DNA of 62,912 nt from Sedimentisphaerales bacterium (GTDB taxonomy: Bacteria; Planctomycetota; Phycisphaerae; Sedimentisphaerales; SG8-4): assembly GCA_016928975.1 (NCBI GenBank), contig JAFGJR010000191.1:1-62912 (forward strand), read 5' to 3'. The notes beneath the pieces are model-generated. The model made no database searches. It was given only the letters and a program-made list of their open reading frames with translations, and was not told the DNA's origin. Below, piece by piece: positions 25,895 to 35,405 of the stretch. Position 1 is the first letter of the stretch, and the number at the start of each line of letters is the position of its first letter. A program made the translations under genes and the position numbers.

Positions 25895-27398
25895 GGAAAG
25901 ACAACAAGCGCAGAAGCCCGAGGGACAGCCTGAAGGCGCAACGTTGGAAGTCAACGAGTTCGAGACCCTGCTGGGCAAGCAGTTCAAACCGAAGACGGAT
26001 CGGGTCAAAGAAGCGATCAGCACGGCGGTCCGCACACTGGCCGAGCAGGCCCTGGCGGAGACGACCCTGATCGGAGCGGACGTCATCAAGACGATCGAGA
26101 GCATCATTGCCGAGATCGATAAGCGGCTCTCCGAACAGGTCAACGCGATCATGCACCACGAGGACTTCCAGCAGTTGGAAGCCACCTGGCGGGGCCTTCA
26201 TCGCCTGGTCAGCAATCCGGATGCGGCCACCGACGAGACGCTCAAGATTCGCGTCCTGAACCTGTCGAAGAAGGATGTGGCCAAGACGATCAAGAAATAC
26301 AAAGGCGCCGCGTGGGACCAGAGTCCGTTGTTCAAGAAGGTCTACGAGGCGGAATATGGCATGCCTGGAGGAGAGCCCTATGGATGCCTGATTGGCGATT
26401 ACTACTTCGATCACGGTCCGCCTGACGTGGAGATACTCAATGGGATCGCGCAGATCGCCGCCGCAGCACACACGCCGTTCATCAGTGCGGCCGCACCCAG
26501 TCTGATGAACATGGAGTCCTGGCAGGAGTTAGGCAATCCGCGGGACTTGACCAAGATCTTCCAGACACCCGATTACGCACCGTGGCGGTCCCTTCGCGAT
26601 TCGGAGGACGCCAAGTACATCGGGCTCACCATGCCTCGTTTCCTCGGGCGGCTGCCCTACGGTGTGAAGACCGACCCGGTCGAGGCGTTCGACTTCGAGG
26701 AGGACGTGGACGGCGCCGACCACTTGAAGTACTTGTGGGTGAACTCCGCCTACGCCATGGGAATGAACATCATGAAGTCATTCAAGGACTATGGCTGGTG
26801 CGCCAGGATTCGCGGCGTCGAGAGCGGTGGGATGGTCCAGGGGCTTCCCTGTCACACGTTCCCTACCGACGACGGCGGAGTCGATATGAAGTGCCCGGCG
26901 GAGATCGCCATTACGGACCGGCGGGAAGCGGAACTGGCCAAAAACGGCCTGATGCCCCTGTGCCACTGGAAGAACACCGACTACGCGGTCTTCATCGGTG
27001 CGCAGTCCCTGCAGAAACCTGCGGAGTACGATGATCCCGATGCGACAGCCAACGCCAGGCTGGCCGGACGCCTGCCGTACCTGTTTGCCGTGTGCCGGTT
27101 TGCGCACTACCTCAAATGTATCGTCCGCGACAAGATCGGCTCGTTCAAGGAACGCAAGGACATGGAGGACTTTCTCAACCGCTGGATCACCCGATATGTG
27201 GTTCTCGATCCAAACGCGTCCGAGGAAGTCAAGGCCCAATATCCTCTGGCGGCCGCGGAGGTCGTCGTCGAGGAAGTCGAGGGCAACCCTGGTTACTACA
27301 CCTCCAAGTTCTTCTTGCGACCCCACTATCAGCTTGAGGGCCTGACTGTGTCGCTGCGCCTGGTTTCGAAGCTGCCATCCGCCAAGAAGGGCGGATAA
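25887..27398 (+). CDS. tssC: TssC (VipB) contractile sheath large subunit
   Basis: The 503-residue protein has typical TssC blocks: EAISTAVRTLAEQAL, LSEQVNAIMHHEDFQQLEAT, WRGLHRLV, the YGMPGGEPYGCLIGDYYFDHG segment (shown here as PYGCLIGDYYFDHG), PFISAAAPSL, YIGLTMPRFLGRLPYG and FAHYLKCIVRDKIGSF. The C-terminal beta strands that interlock with TssB are present. AGGAGG precedes the ATG at 25887. Length and motifs are complete. Confidence 0.97.
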   Translation: MAEERQQAQKPEGQPEGATLEVNEFETLLGKQFKPKTDRVKEAISTAVRTLAEQALAETTLIGADVIKTIESIIAEIDKRLSEQVNAIMHHEDFQQLEATWRGLHRLVSNPDAATDETLKIRVLNLSKKDVAKTIKKYKGAAWDQSPLFKKVYEAEYGMPGGEPYGCLIGDYYFDHGPPDVEILNGIAQIAAAAHTPFISAAAPSLMNMESWQELGNPRDLTKIFQTPDYAPWRSLRDSEDAKYIGLTMPRFLGRLPYGVKTDPVEAFDFEEDVDGADHLKYLWVNSAYAMGMNIMKSFKDYGWCARIRGVESGGMVQGLPCHTFPTDDGGVDMKCPAEIAITDRREAELAKNGLMPLCHWKNTDYAVFIGAQSLQKPAEYDDPDATANARLAGRLPYLFAVCRFAHYLKCIVRDKIGSFKERKDMEDFLNRWITRYVVLDPNASEEVKAQYPLAAAEVVVEEVEGNPGYYTSKFFLRPHYQLEGLTVSLRLVSKLPSAKKGG

Positions 27399-27495
27399 CG
27401 CTTCGCTGGAGTCGTGCGGGAGCGGAGCCACTGCGTCGCACCTGTAGGGTGCGTGATCGTCTCATAACGTTACGCTTGAATAAGGAGTGGGAATC

Positions 27496-27993
27496 ATGGC
27501 GTTTGACTGCTTCATAAAGATCGAGGGAATCGAGGGCGAGTCCACGGACGAAAACCATGAGAAGTGGATCGAGGTGCTGTCCTATTCGCATGGCGTTACA
27601 CAGGCTGCGTCAGGATCTTCCAGCAGCGGCGGCGCCCGCTCGTCGCAACGGTGCGACCTCCAGGATTTCTCCATCGTCAAGACCCTGGACAAGGCGTCGC
27701 CCAAGCTTGCCTTGGCTTGCTGCAAAGGCGACCACATCAAGACGATCAATATAGAGCTCTGTCGGGCGACGGGGGATAAGCAGAAGTACATGGAGTATGT
27801 CCTGTCGGATGTCATCGTCAGCAGTGTGCGCCCCGGTGGCTCCGCCCAAGGGGGCGAGACGCTCCCCTTGGAAGAGGTGAGTTTCAGCTACGGGAAGATC
27901 GAGTGGGTTTACACTGTGACGGATCACAACACGGGCAAAGCCTCGGGCGATGTCAAGGCCTACTGGGATCTGACGAAGAACACGGGCGGTTGA
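27496..27993 (+). CDS. hcp: Hcp (TssD) inner-tube protein
   Basis: The 165-residue protein fits the Hcp family: MAFDCFIKIEGIEGESTDEN, then WIEVLSYSHGVTQAASGS, a variable Ser/Gly loop with SSSSGGARSSQRCD, FSIVKTLDKASPKLALACCKG, and EEVSFSYGKIEWVY near the end. Hcp hexamers stack into the tube ejected through the sheath. AAGGAG stands ahead of the ATG at 27496. An 97-bp gap before it contains a small hairpin (GCACC-GGTGC at about 27440-27455), which could be a processing or attenuation point allowing higher hcp expression; this is inference. Three Cys residues are unusual for Hcp. Confidence 0.96.
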   Translation: MAFDCFIKIEGIEGESTDENHEKWIEVLSYSHGVTQAASGSSSSGGARSSQRCDLQDFSIVKTLDKASPKLALACCKGDHIKTINIELCRATGDKQKYMEYVLSDVIVSSVRPGGSAQGGETLPLEEVSFSYGKIEWVYTVTDHNTGKASGDVKAYWDLTKNTGG

Positions 27994-28093
27994 GAAGGGT
28001 CGTGACCCGAGTCTGACCTGCGGCTGCCGGTTGGCTTGATTTCGCTCCGGCATTCAGTGGTAGCACGATTCGCGTACTGAGGAGACGGACTGG

Positions 28094-28921
28094 ATGGAAG
28101 CCGAACAGCTTATGCGGGCGGGTCGACTGGAGGAAGCCCAGAACGCGTTAGAACAGGCGATTCGTTCTGACCCGGCGGACGGGAAGCTCCGTGTCTTCTT
28201 CTTCCAGCTTCTTGCCGTCCTGGGGCAATGGGACCGTTGCCTCACTCAGTTGAAGGTGGCGGCGCAGCTTGATGCGTTCAGCCCTCTCACGGCTCAGGCA
28301 TACGCGGCTGTGCTGAATTGCGAGGTGTTTCGTCATCGCGTGTTCTCCGGCGAGCAGACCCCCTTGATCTTCGGCCAGCCGGATCCATGGATAGGCTCGT
28401 TGGTTCAGGCCAACCTCTTGGCGGCACGGGGCAACTATGACGCCGCGACGTCGTTGAGGGAGAAGGCGTTCGAGACGGCGCCCGCTATCGCAGGGACCGT
28501 GGACGGCCAGGCCTTCGAATGGCTTGCCGATGCGGATTCCCGCCTGGGCCCGGTGATCGAGGCGATTATCGACGGTAAGTACTACTGGGTGCCGTTTCAA
28601 GCGGTCAAATCGATCGAGATCAGTGCCCCCAAGGACCTGTGCGATCTGGTCTGGGTCCCTGCCGGCTTCACGTGGATCAATGACGGCCAGTCGCAAGGTT
28701 TCATTCCCACCCGTTATTCGGGCTCCGAGACGTGCGAGGACAGCGCCGTGCGCCTGGCCCGCAGAACCGAGTGGATCGAGAAGCCGGGCCAGACGTATCT
28801 CGGGCTCGGACAGCGCATGTTCGCCACGGATCAGCAGGAATACGCGGTCTTGAATGTTCGTCGAATTGAGTTGCATCCGGCGGATGCGCCTCCTACGGCG
28901 GAAGGGGCCCCCGATGGCTGA
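28094..28921 (+). CDS. tagJ: TagJ (ImpE/SciE family) T6SS accessory protein
   Basis: The 275-residue protein starts with TPR-like helices (AEQLMRAGRLEEAQNALEQA, SDPADGKLRVFFFQLLAVLG). Its C-terminal half has the ImpE signatures FEWLADADSRLGPVIEAIIDGKYYWVPF, given here as ADSRLGPVIEAIIDGKYYW, then APKDLCDLVWVPA and FIPTRYSGSE. TagJ proteins bind the sheath TssB N-terminus in some systems and may guide ClpV. GAGGAG lies before the ATG at 28094. The stop overlaps tssE by 8 bp. Confidence 0.93.
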   Translation: MEAEQLMRAGRLEEAQNALEQAIRSDPADGKLRVFFFQLLAVLGQWDRCLTQLKVAAQLDAFSPLTAQAYAAVLNCEVFRHRVFSGEQTPLIFGQPDPWIGSLVQANLLAARGNYDAATSLREKAFETAPAIAGTVDGQAFEWLADADSRLGPVIEAIIDGKYYWVPFQAVKSIEISAPKDLCDLVWVPAGFTWINDGQSQGFIPTRYSGSETCEDSAVRLARRTEWIEKPGQTYLGLGQRMFATDQQEYAVLNVRRIELHPADAPPTAEGAPDG

Positions 28922-29420
28922 GCTGATGCCGAAGGAGCTGCTCCAGCCCTGCCTGCTGGATCGATTGACGGACGACGATCCGCAAGGCTCGGGTGAAAGT
29001 CGGCGTGAGCGAGTAGTATCCTTCGCACAATTCAAGCAGGCTGTCCTGCGCGACCTGAGAATGCTGCTGAACTCGAAGAGACGACCGCCTGATGATCCCA
29101 TCCACGCTCTCGATCACGCGGCCCGATCCGTTCTCAATTATGGCCTGCCCGAGATCTATGGGCATACGGTGTCTACCATCGAGCCGGCGGAGCTAAGCCA
29201 GCTCATTCGGCAGGCGATCGAGACCTTCGAGCCTCGAATCGCGCCGGGCTCGCTGACCGTTCGGGTCGTCGCGCCGGAGAAGGCCGGGCCTGCACGATCC
29301 CTGGTGTTCGAGATTACCGGCGACCTGTGGGCACACCCGGCGCCCGATCACCTCCTCGTGGAGACCGAGCTGGACCTGGAGAGCGGTTGCTGTGCATTGA
29401 AAGGCGAGGGCGTTGGATAG
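28914..29420 (+). CDS. tssE: TssE (gp25-like) baseplate protein
   Basis: The 168-residue protein has the gp25-like plan: LLQPCLLDRLTDDDP at the N-terminus, FKQAVLRDLRMLLNSKRRP, then SVLNYGLPEIYGH and the helix LSQLIRQAIETFEPRI, followed by beta strands ending in VETELDLESG. TssE joins sheath and baseplate. ATG at 28914 overlaps the tagJ stop (ATGGCTGA), and the end overlaps tssF by 8 bp. All lengths are normal for the family. Confidence 0.95.
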   Translation: MAELMPKELLQPCLLDRLTDDDPQGSGESRRERVVSFAQFKQAVLRDLRMLLNSKRRPPDDPIHALDHAARSVLNYGLPEIYGHTVSTIEPAELSQLIRQAIETFEPRIAPGSLTVRVVAPEKAGPARSLVFEITGDLWAHPAPDHLLVETELDLESGCCALKGEGVG

Positions 29421-31290
29421 GAAGCTGCTCGATCTATACAACCGTGAGCTCGCCTACTTGCGGGAGATGGGCGCGGAATTCGCGCGGGAGTATCCCAAGA
29501 TCGCCGGTCGCCTCGGGGGGCTCGACGACTTTCAGGGCTGCCCCGATCCCTTCGTCGAACGGTTGCTCGAGGGGTTTGCCTTTCTGGCGGCGCGCGTTCA
29601 ATTGAAGCTGGAGGCGGAGTTTCCGCGTTTCACACAGTCTTTGTTGGAGACCGTGTATCCGGATTACCTCGCGCCGACGCCGTCGATGTGCCTGGTTCAG
29701 TTTGAGCCGGACTGGGAAGAGCCGGCCCTGGCAAATGGCTGCATCATTCCGCGCGACTCGGCACTTCTGAGCGCACTGGGCAAGACCGAGCTGACTCGAT
29801 GTGAGTATCGCACGGCGCATGAGACGATTCTCTGGCCGCTGCGGGTAGCATCGGCCGGGTACTACGTGCAGGAGCTCGGCTCTCTCGTCCCGGAGGATGC
29901 GCCTGCGGCGAAAGCTGGCCTGCGGATACGGATTCAAACGACCGGGGCGATCCCGCTGAGCAAGGTCTCACTGGATTCGCTCACGTTTCATCTGGCCGGT
30001 CCGGGGGAGACTCCGGCGCAGCTCTATGAGCAGTTGTTTGCCGGTGCGACAGGTGTTCTGCTCCAGCCGGCAGCCAAGCCGGTCCCCTGGCGGCATCGCC
30101 TGGGGTCGTCGTGTCTTCGCCCCGTCGGTTTTCACCGGGACCAGAGTCTGTTGCCGTACGACTGTCGGTCCTCGGGCGGATACCGGCTTCTGCGCGAGTA
30201 CTTTGCGCTTCCCCAGCGGTTCCTGTTCTTCGAGATGACGAGTCTGCGAACGGCGCTGCAAGGCTGCAATGAAGACAGCCTCGACATCATTGTCCTGTTC
30301 AGACAAGCCAATCCGAGGCTGGAGAACGTCGTCAGCGCCGAGAACTTCAAGCTGTTCTGCACGCCGGCCATCAACCTGTTTCCCAAGCGCCCGGATCGGG
30401 TCGCGGTCACCGGTCAGGATGCGGAGTTCCACGTGGTGGCGGATCGGACTAAGCCCCAGGACTTTGAGATCTACAAGGTCACCGCTGCGACCGGATACGG
30501 CGAGGATGCCGGCCTGTCGCAGACGTTCCTGCCTTTCTATGCGGCGAAAGATCCCGGCGGAGGACAGGGCCAGGCGTACTTCCTGACCCATAGGGCTCCT
30601 CGGGTCCAGTCGCAGCGAGAGCAGCTCCGGGGAACTCGGTCCCGCCACTATCTGGGCAGCGAGGTCTTCATGTCTCTGGTCGATGCCGAAGCGGCTCCTT
30701 ATAGCGGTGAAATCAAGCAGTTGGGCGTCGAAGCTCTGTGCACGAATCGCGATCTACCCCTCCACATGCCGTTGGGAGTCGGCGCGACGGATTTCACGAT
30801 GGAGAAGACGGCGCCCTGCCGGTCGATTCGCTGCCTTGGGACACCGACTTCGCCGAATCCGTCCCTGGCCGAAGGGGAGATTGCCTGGCGGGCGATCAAC
30901 CACCTGTCTTTGAACTACCTCTCGCTTACGGACGAGCGTGACGGCAGCGGGGCGTCGGCCCTTCGCGACATGCTCCAGCTCTATTGTGCGCCAGGGGACC
31001 TCCAGGGGCACAAACAGATCGACGGGATACGGTCCGTGGCCTGTCGGCCTGTTCTGCGGCGGGTGACCATCCCGCGGGCGGCCTCCTTCGCTCGCGGCAT
31101 CGAGGTGACCGTGACCTGTGATGAAGCGGCGTTCGCCGGGATCGGCGTGTTCGTGCTCGGCGCGGTTCTGGCCCAGTTCTTCGCCAACTATGCATCCATC
31201 AACTCGTTTGCCCAGACCGTGGTTCGCAGTAGTGAGCGTGGAGAGATAATGCGATGGCCTGCTCAACTGGGCCTGCGGCCGCTGCTATAG
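29413..31290 (+). CDS. tssF: TssF (ImpG/VasA) baseplate protein
   Basis: The 625-residue protein begins MDRKLLDLYNRELAYLREMG, AEFAREYPKIAGRLG and DPFVERLLEGFAFLAARVQ, all diagnostic for TssF. It also has LLETVYPDYLAPTPSM and, near the end, VACRPVLRRVTI and GIEVTVTCDEAAFAG. TssF with TssG and TssK forms the baseplate wedge. The start is TTG at 29413 (GAGGG a few bases upstream), overlapping the tssE stop; no closer ATG keeps the conserved N-terminus. The end overlaps tssG by 37 bp. Confidence 0.96.
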   Translation: MDRKLLDLYNRELAYLREMGAEFAREYPKIAGRLGGLDDFQGCPDPFVERLLEGFAFLAARVQLKLEAEFPRFTQSLLETVYPDYLAPTPSMCLVQFEPDWEEPALANGCIIPRDSALLSALGKTELTRCEYRTAHETILWPLRVASAGYYVQELGSLVPEDAPAAKAGLRIRIQTTGAIPLSKVSLDSLTFHLAGPGETPAQLYEQLFAGATGVLLQPAAKPVPWRHRLGSSCLRPVGFHRDQSLLPYDCRSSGGYRLLREYFALPQRFLFFEMTSLRTALQGCNEDSLDIIVLFRQANPRLENVVSAENFKLFCTPAINLFPKRPDRVAVTGQDAEFHVVADRTKPQDFEIYKVTAATGYGEDAGLSQTFLPFYAAKDPGGGQGQAYFLTHRAPRVQSQREQLRGTRSRHYLGSEVFMSLVDAEAAPYSGEIKQLGVEALCTNRDLPLHMPLGVGATDFTMEKTAPCRSIRCLGTPTSPNPSLAEGEIAWRAINHLSLNYLSLTDERDGSGASALRDMLQLYCAPGDLQGHKQIDGIRSVACRPVLRRVTIPRAASFARGIEVTVTCDEAAFAGIGVFVLGAVLAQFFANYASINSFAQTVVRSSERGEIMRWPAQLGLRPLL

Positions 31291-32303
31291 CGCAGGCTCT
31301 TACAGAACGGCCTTACCGCTTCGATTTCTTCCAGGCGGTACGGTGGCTGGAAAACCAGCATGCCGATCTTCCTCGTGTCGGCGAATCGAGCCGGCCTCAC
31401 GAAGATGTGGTGAGATTCCACCAGCACGTCACCCTGGGTTTTCCCCCTTCGGCCGTGCACAGCTTTCAGAAGAAGACCCGGGCGGATGACGTCTCGCTGG
31501 ATCTGTGGGTCAACTTCCTTGGCTTGCTCGGTCCCGGAGGCCCGATGCCCCTGTCCATCACGGAGTACGTGTATGACCGGCTGCGCAACCACAACGATCC
31601 GACCTTGGCCGCCTTCCTGGATCTTTTCAACCATCGGATGATATCGCTGTTCTATCGAGCATGGGCACGCGGCCGGCAGACGGTCAGTCACGACCGGCCG
31701 AACGATGACTGGTACGCCAACTACGTGGGCAGCCTCCTGGGAGTGGGGGGCCGGCCGTTTCGCCATCGAGACGTGCTACCGGATGATCTCAAGCTGTACT
31801 ATTCCGGCCGTCTGTCCTGCCGGACCAGGAACGCCGAGGGTCTGCAAGCGGTCCTGGAGGACTCCTTTGGGCTGCCCGTGACCATTGAGGAGTTCGTCGG
31901 GCACTGGATCCATTTGGGGCCGCAGGTCCGCTCCCGGCTGGGCGGCAGCGACGCAAATTCCTGCCTCGGGGTCACTTCCATCGTTGGATCGCGGTTCTGG
32001 GAATGCCAGCACCGGTTCAGGATTCGGATGGGACCGATGAGCTATGCGCAATACGAGGCGATGTTGCCGGGAGGTGACGGCCTGCAACGATTGGCCGCCT
32101 GGGTGAGGTTCTACGTCGGCGACGAGCTTGGCTGGGACGTCCAACTTGTCCTTGGCTGGGAAGTCCCGCCTTCGCTCGGCCACTGCGAGGTTCCCGATGT
32201 GTCTCTGGGTCGCCGCGGGTTGCTGGGATGGTCCTGCTGGCTCACCACTCGTCACCCACAAAAGGATTTGGACGATCTTGTACTCAGCCCACAGGGAACA
32301 TAG
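31254..32303 (+). CDS. tssG: TssG (ImpH/VasB) baseplate protein
   Basis: The 349-residue protein shows the TssG pattern: PYRFDFFQAVRWLENQ at the N-terminus, RFHQHVTLGFPPSAV, VNFLGLLGPGGPMPLSITEY, LAAFLDLFNHRMISLFYRAW and WIHLGPQVRSRLGG, then LGVTSIVGSRFWECQHRFRI. It overlaps tssF by 37 bp, the closest coupling in the operon, in keeping with the TssF2-TssG wedge. Confidence 0.96.
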   Translation: MACSTGPAAAAIAQALTERPYRFDFFQAVRWLENQHADLPRVGESSRPHEDVVRFHQHVTLGFPPSAVHSFQKKTRADDVSLDLWVNFLGLLGPGGPMPLSITEYVYDRLRNHNDPTLAAFLDLFNHRMISLFYRAWARGRQTVSHDRPNDDWYANYVGSLLGVGGRPFRHRDVLPDDLKLYYSGRLSCRTRNAEGLQAVLEDSFGLPVTIEEFVGHWIHLGPQVRSRLGGSDANSCLGVTSIVGSRFWECQHRFRIRMGPMSYAQYEAMLPGGDGLQRLAAWVRFYVGDELGWDVQLVLGWEVPPSLGHCEVPDVSLGRRGLLGWSCWLTTRHPQKDLDDLVLSPQGT

Positions 32304-32380
32304 AATCGACGCACGGTTCGGCCACCGCTGCGGCGGGCTGCTGCCGGCATCCGGGCTGAGCTCTGGCACGGGAGAGAAGA

Positions 32381-33304
32381 ATGGATAAGACTCTTAAACG
32401 GGACGTCATCGAAGCGTCCCACCGGCTTCGAATCGTGCAAAGGGACTTTGCCGATCAAGGGGAGTCACAACAGAAGCAGTACCTGTGTGAGGAACTCGAG
32501 CAACTCCTGAAAGGGATTCCGTTCGGGGAACGAAAGGCCTTTCTGGAGGGCTTGCTGGAACGATTCCCGGCTCGGTTGCCACAAGTGTGCGATCGTGCAG
32601 AGGCGACGGTGCCGCCGGCTCCGTCCCGGTGGCTCGCCACGGATCAACCGATGCAACTGGTTGACGCCCTGACGGAGGTGCTCCCGTCTTTGCCGGACGG
32701 TGAGAGACAGGCAATCCTCGACCGATTGCAGGGGATCGTGGGCGCACCGGCACAGACGCCGCAGGTTCCGACGAAATCGCTGGCGGGTATGCGGGCGACC
32801 CTGCAACTTGCCTCCGACGCGGAGATACACTGGGAACGGTTCGGCGATCTGGCGAATCTGCTGGCGGAGTTCGTGCTGAAGACTGAGCTGCTGGCCGCCA
32901 CCATATGGGGCAAGATCGCGGCCAAGTCCTCGCTGCGACCTCCCAAACAGACCCGCAAGCTCGCCGGGCGGTTCCTCAATGAGGAAACCGGCAATCCGGA
33001 GGAGTTGACCAAGGAGCTGCAAGTGCTCCTTCAGTTCGTCACGGCGATCATGACCGCCGCCAGCCAGGCCGGCGAAGTCGTCGCCTTTCGCTATGCCAAG
33101 CAGTTTTCCCCGGACCATATTCACGACCTGGTGGACAACGAGGAGACGCTGCGTAACAGGTTCGTCAGCACAGACGTTCGGTGCTGGCGCAAGTATTGCG
33201 AGCTTGCCGGGGACCTCGATGCGGAGCACATCGAGAAGGAGATCGAGTCTGCCATGGCGAGGCAGGCGGAGGCGTTTGTGAAGGGGCTGGATCGAGGAAG
33301 TTGA
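32381..33304 (+). CDS. Unknown helical T6SS protein, possibly the tail domain of an FHA (Fha/TagH-like) protein
   Basis: The 307-residue protein is nearly all helical, without signal peptide or membrane segments. The last 130 residues (LANLLAEFVLKTELLAATIW, FLNEETGNPEELTKELQVLL, VVAFRYAKQFSPDHIHDLV, CWRKYCELAGDL, ending in MARQAEAFVKGL) loosely match the C-terminal domain found after the FHA domain in ImpI/Fha-type T6SS proteins: RFSPERLE, then WWERYRELF, then EEFARAYEEQ. No FHA domain precedes it. The N-terminal 150 residues contain two DALTEVLPSLPDGERQAIL-like helical units. The position between tssG and tssK agrees with a core accessory role. The assignment is tentative. Confidence 0.55.
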   Translation: MDKTLKRDVIEASHRLRIVQRDFADQGESQQKQYLCEELEQLLKGIPFGERKAFLEGLLERFPARLPQVCDRAEATVPPAPSRWLATDQPMQLVDALTEVLPSLPDGERQAILDRLQGIVGAPAQTPQVPTKSLAGMRATLQLASDAEIHWERFGDLANLLAEFVLKTELLAATIWGKIAAKSSLRPPKQTRKLAGRFLNEETGNPEELTKELQVLLQFVTAIMTAASQAGEVVAFRYAKQFSPDHIHDLVDNEETLRNRFVSTDVRCWRKYCELAGDLDAEHIEKEIESAMARQAEAFVKGLDRGS

Positions 33305-33325
33305 GAACAAGGGGACAGGCGGCTT

Positions 33326-34696
33326 ATGACAGATAGTCCGATTCATTGGTACGAGGGGCTTTTTCTTCAACCTCATCACTTGCAGTCCATGCAGAAGCAC
33401 TTCGCCGACTCGGTCTCCGCCGAGCGGCGGCGTCTCTGGGTGTACCCATACGGCGTCCTGAAGATGCGCCTGTCCGATGCGGAGCTGGAGAACCATCGAA
33501 TCCGGTTCGATGAGCTTCACGTGGTGATGCCGAGCGGGCTGGAGCTACGCGTCCCGGAGAATACCGACATCCCTTCCGTCAACATCAAAGAGGCGATCGC
33601 CTCCGCCGGGGGCTCGCTTCAAATCAGCATTGGCGTCCCGATCTGGCAACCGGCGGGCCGAAATGTCATCGATGGCCACGAGGAGGGAGACTGGCGCACC
33701 AAGCGACTGTACCGGGTGTCAGAGACTGAAGTCCCTGATGAGAACACCGGGGAGAATCCGCAGGTCGTCCGCGTTCGACGGGTCAATGCCAGACTTCTCC
33801 TGGGGCACGAGGATTGCTCCGATCTCGAGGTGCTGCCGTTGCTGAGGGTGGTTCAGGCCGTCGGCGATGAGCTCGGCCTTCCCCGGCAGGACACGACGTA
33901 TGTTCCGCCGTGTCTGATTGTAAGTGGGTCGGCCAAGCTGCGGGATCTCATCCGCGATATCACCAGCCAGGTTCTGGCCGGCCGCGGGGAACTCGTGCTT
34001 CGGACGGCCCGCGGTGGTTTCAGCATAGACCGCCTGCGCGGCGCCCAGTTTGAGCAGTTGCTTCGCCTGCGCAGCCTGAACCGATGGGGAGCCGTGCTGG
34101 AGACTCTGGGCGGTGTCTTGGGAAGGATACCGCCATTCGAGATGTATGTGCATCTGAGGCAGCTTCTGGCCGAGCTGGCAGCCCTTCGCCCCGACCGCGA
34201 CGTCTTTGACGTGCCTCCTTATGACCACGACAATCCGCTGCCGTGCTTTGAGGAGTTGTCACGAAGAATTCCGCCGCTGTTGCGCGGTACCGTCGAGGCG
34301 AGATTCCTCAAGGTGTCGTTTGCGCGAGAAGAGGACGCGGGCTGCATGTGTGCCGCTCTGGACGATGAGGCGTTGTCGAAGCCGACCGAGTACTACCTGG
34401 CTATCAGGACGAAGTGGGACCCCAAGCAGCTCGCGGTGCTGGTGGAGGACCGGGACAAGTTCAAGCTGATGCCGCGCAGTTGGGCTCGCAAGCTGGTGTA
34501 TGGAATCCGGCTCGCCTATGAAGCGTATCCCCCGATGGAGCTGCCGACGGAGGTCGGATTGTGTTATTTTCGTCTGATGCGGCACGAGAGCAAGGTCGCA
34601 TGGGAGCGAGTCGCTCAGGAGAAAGCCGTTGCGGCCACGTGGCCGGAGGCGGAATCCAGCGATTTTGCCCTGGCGCTCTACATGCCGGTGCCGTGA
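33326..34696 (+). CDS. tssK: TssK (ImpJ/VasE) baseplate protein
   Basis: The 456-residue protein opens with IHWYEGLFLQPHHLQSMQKH, the hallmark of TssK, and continues with LWVYPYGVLKMRLSDAELEN and a distal helical domain containing FEMYVHLRQLLAELAAL. It ends with a shell-like beta domain. TssK connects the baseplate wedges to the TssL/TssM membrane complex. It follows the previous gene by 21 bp and precedes tssL by 15 bp. Confidence 0.96.
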   Translation: MTDSPIHWYEGLFLQPHHLQSMQKHFADSVSAERRRLWVYPYGVLKMRLSDAELENHRIRFDELHVVMPSGLELRVPENTDIPSVNIKEAIASAGGSLQISIGVPIWQPAGRNVIDGHEEGDWRTKRLYRVSETEVPDENTGENPQVVRVRRVNARLLLGHEDCSDLEVLPLLRVVQAVGDELGLPRQDTTYVPPCLIVSGSAKLRDLIRDITSQVLAGRGELVLRTARGGFSIDRLRGAQFEQLLRLRSLNRWGAVLETLGGVLGRIPPFEMYVHLRQLLAELAALRPDRDVFDVPPYDHDNPLPCFEELSRRIPPLLRGTVEARFLKVSFAREEDAGCMCAALDDEALSKPTEYYLAIRTKWDPKQLAVLVEDRDKFKLMPRSWARKLVYGIRLAYEAYPPMELPTEVGLCYFRLMRHESKVAWERVAQEKAVAATWPEAESSDFALALYMPVP

Positions 34697-34711
34697 AATG
34701 GAGACAGACGC

Positions 34712-35398
34712 ATGAGATTGGTAAGCCTGTGTGAGCCGTTGTTTCAGTATGTCTGCCGGCTGAAGCGGTCCGCCGTCAAGGGCTGCACGCTGCCGCTGGA
34801 AAGGGTGCGAGCCGATGTCCAGCAGTTGTTCGAGGACATCCGGATCGAGGCGTCTCGTCAGCCCGACCTGGTGGCGCAATACGAGAGGATCAAGCTGCCT
34901 CTGGTCTTCTTCGTGGACTTTGTAATTCGCGAGAGCACCCTGAGCTTCCGGACGGACTGGGTCCCTCTGGCCAGTGACTTCCACGAGCTTGCGGGCGACG
35001 AGAAGTTCTTCGAGTTGCTCGAATCGGATCTGGCGGATTCCAGCGATGCGGCGACGGAGCGGCTGGCCGTCTACTATACGTGTCTGGGCCTGGGGTTCAC
35101 GGGTCTATATACGGGCGACCCCGACACGATCCGCCGACTGACCGGCCGCATCTCTGGACGCATCTCGCGCTTCATGGATGCCGATGCTCGGGCGCGCATC
35201 TGTCCACAGGCATACGAGCACACCGACACCCACAATTTCACCGAACCGGCGGGGACGAATCTGGGCCTTGTCGGCACGCTCGTGGCAGGAGGGTTGGCTG
35301 TCTGGTTCGTCTTGTACTTCCTGTTCTTCTACCTCGTCTCCAGTACGATCTCCGCGCACCTCGACGCGATCTTGAAGATGACGGTCACTAAAGGATGA
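34712..35398 (+). CDS. tssL: TssL (DotU/ImpK) inner-membrane protein
   Basis: The 228-residue protein has a cytoplasmic helical domain (LVSLCEPLFQYVCRLKRSAV, PLVFFVDFVIREST, EKFFELLESDLAD, LAVYYTCLGLGFTGLY) and one C-terminal membrane helix (about 190-215: GLVGTLVAGGLAVWFVLYFL). No OmpA/peptidoglycan-binding domain follows, so it is the short form. TssL recruits the baseplate through TssK. GGAG precedes the ATG; tssM starts 7 bp after the stop. Confidence 0.95.
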   Translation: MRLVSLCEPLFQYVCRLKRSAVKGCTLPLERVRADVQQLFEDIRIEASRQPDLVAQYERIKLPLVFFVDFVIRESTLSFRTDWVPLASDFHELAGDEKFFELLESDLADSSDAATERLAVYYTCLGLGFTGLYTGDPDTIRRLTGRISGRISRFMDADARARICPQAYEHTDTHNFTEPAGTNLGLVGTLVAGGLAVWFVLYFLFFYLVSSTISAHLDAILKMTVTKG

Positions 35399-35405
35399 GT
35401 TCGCA

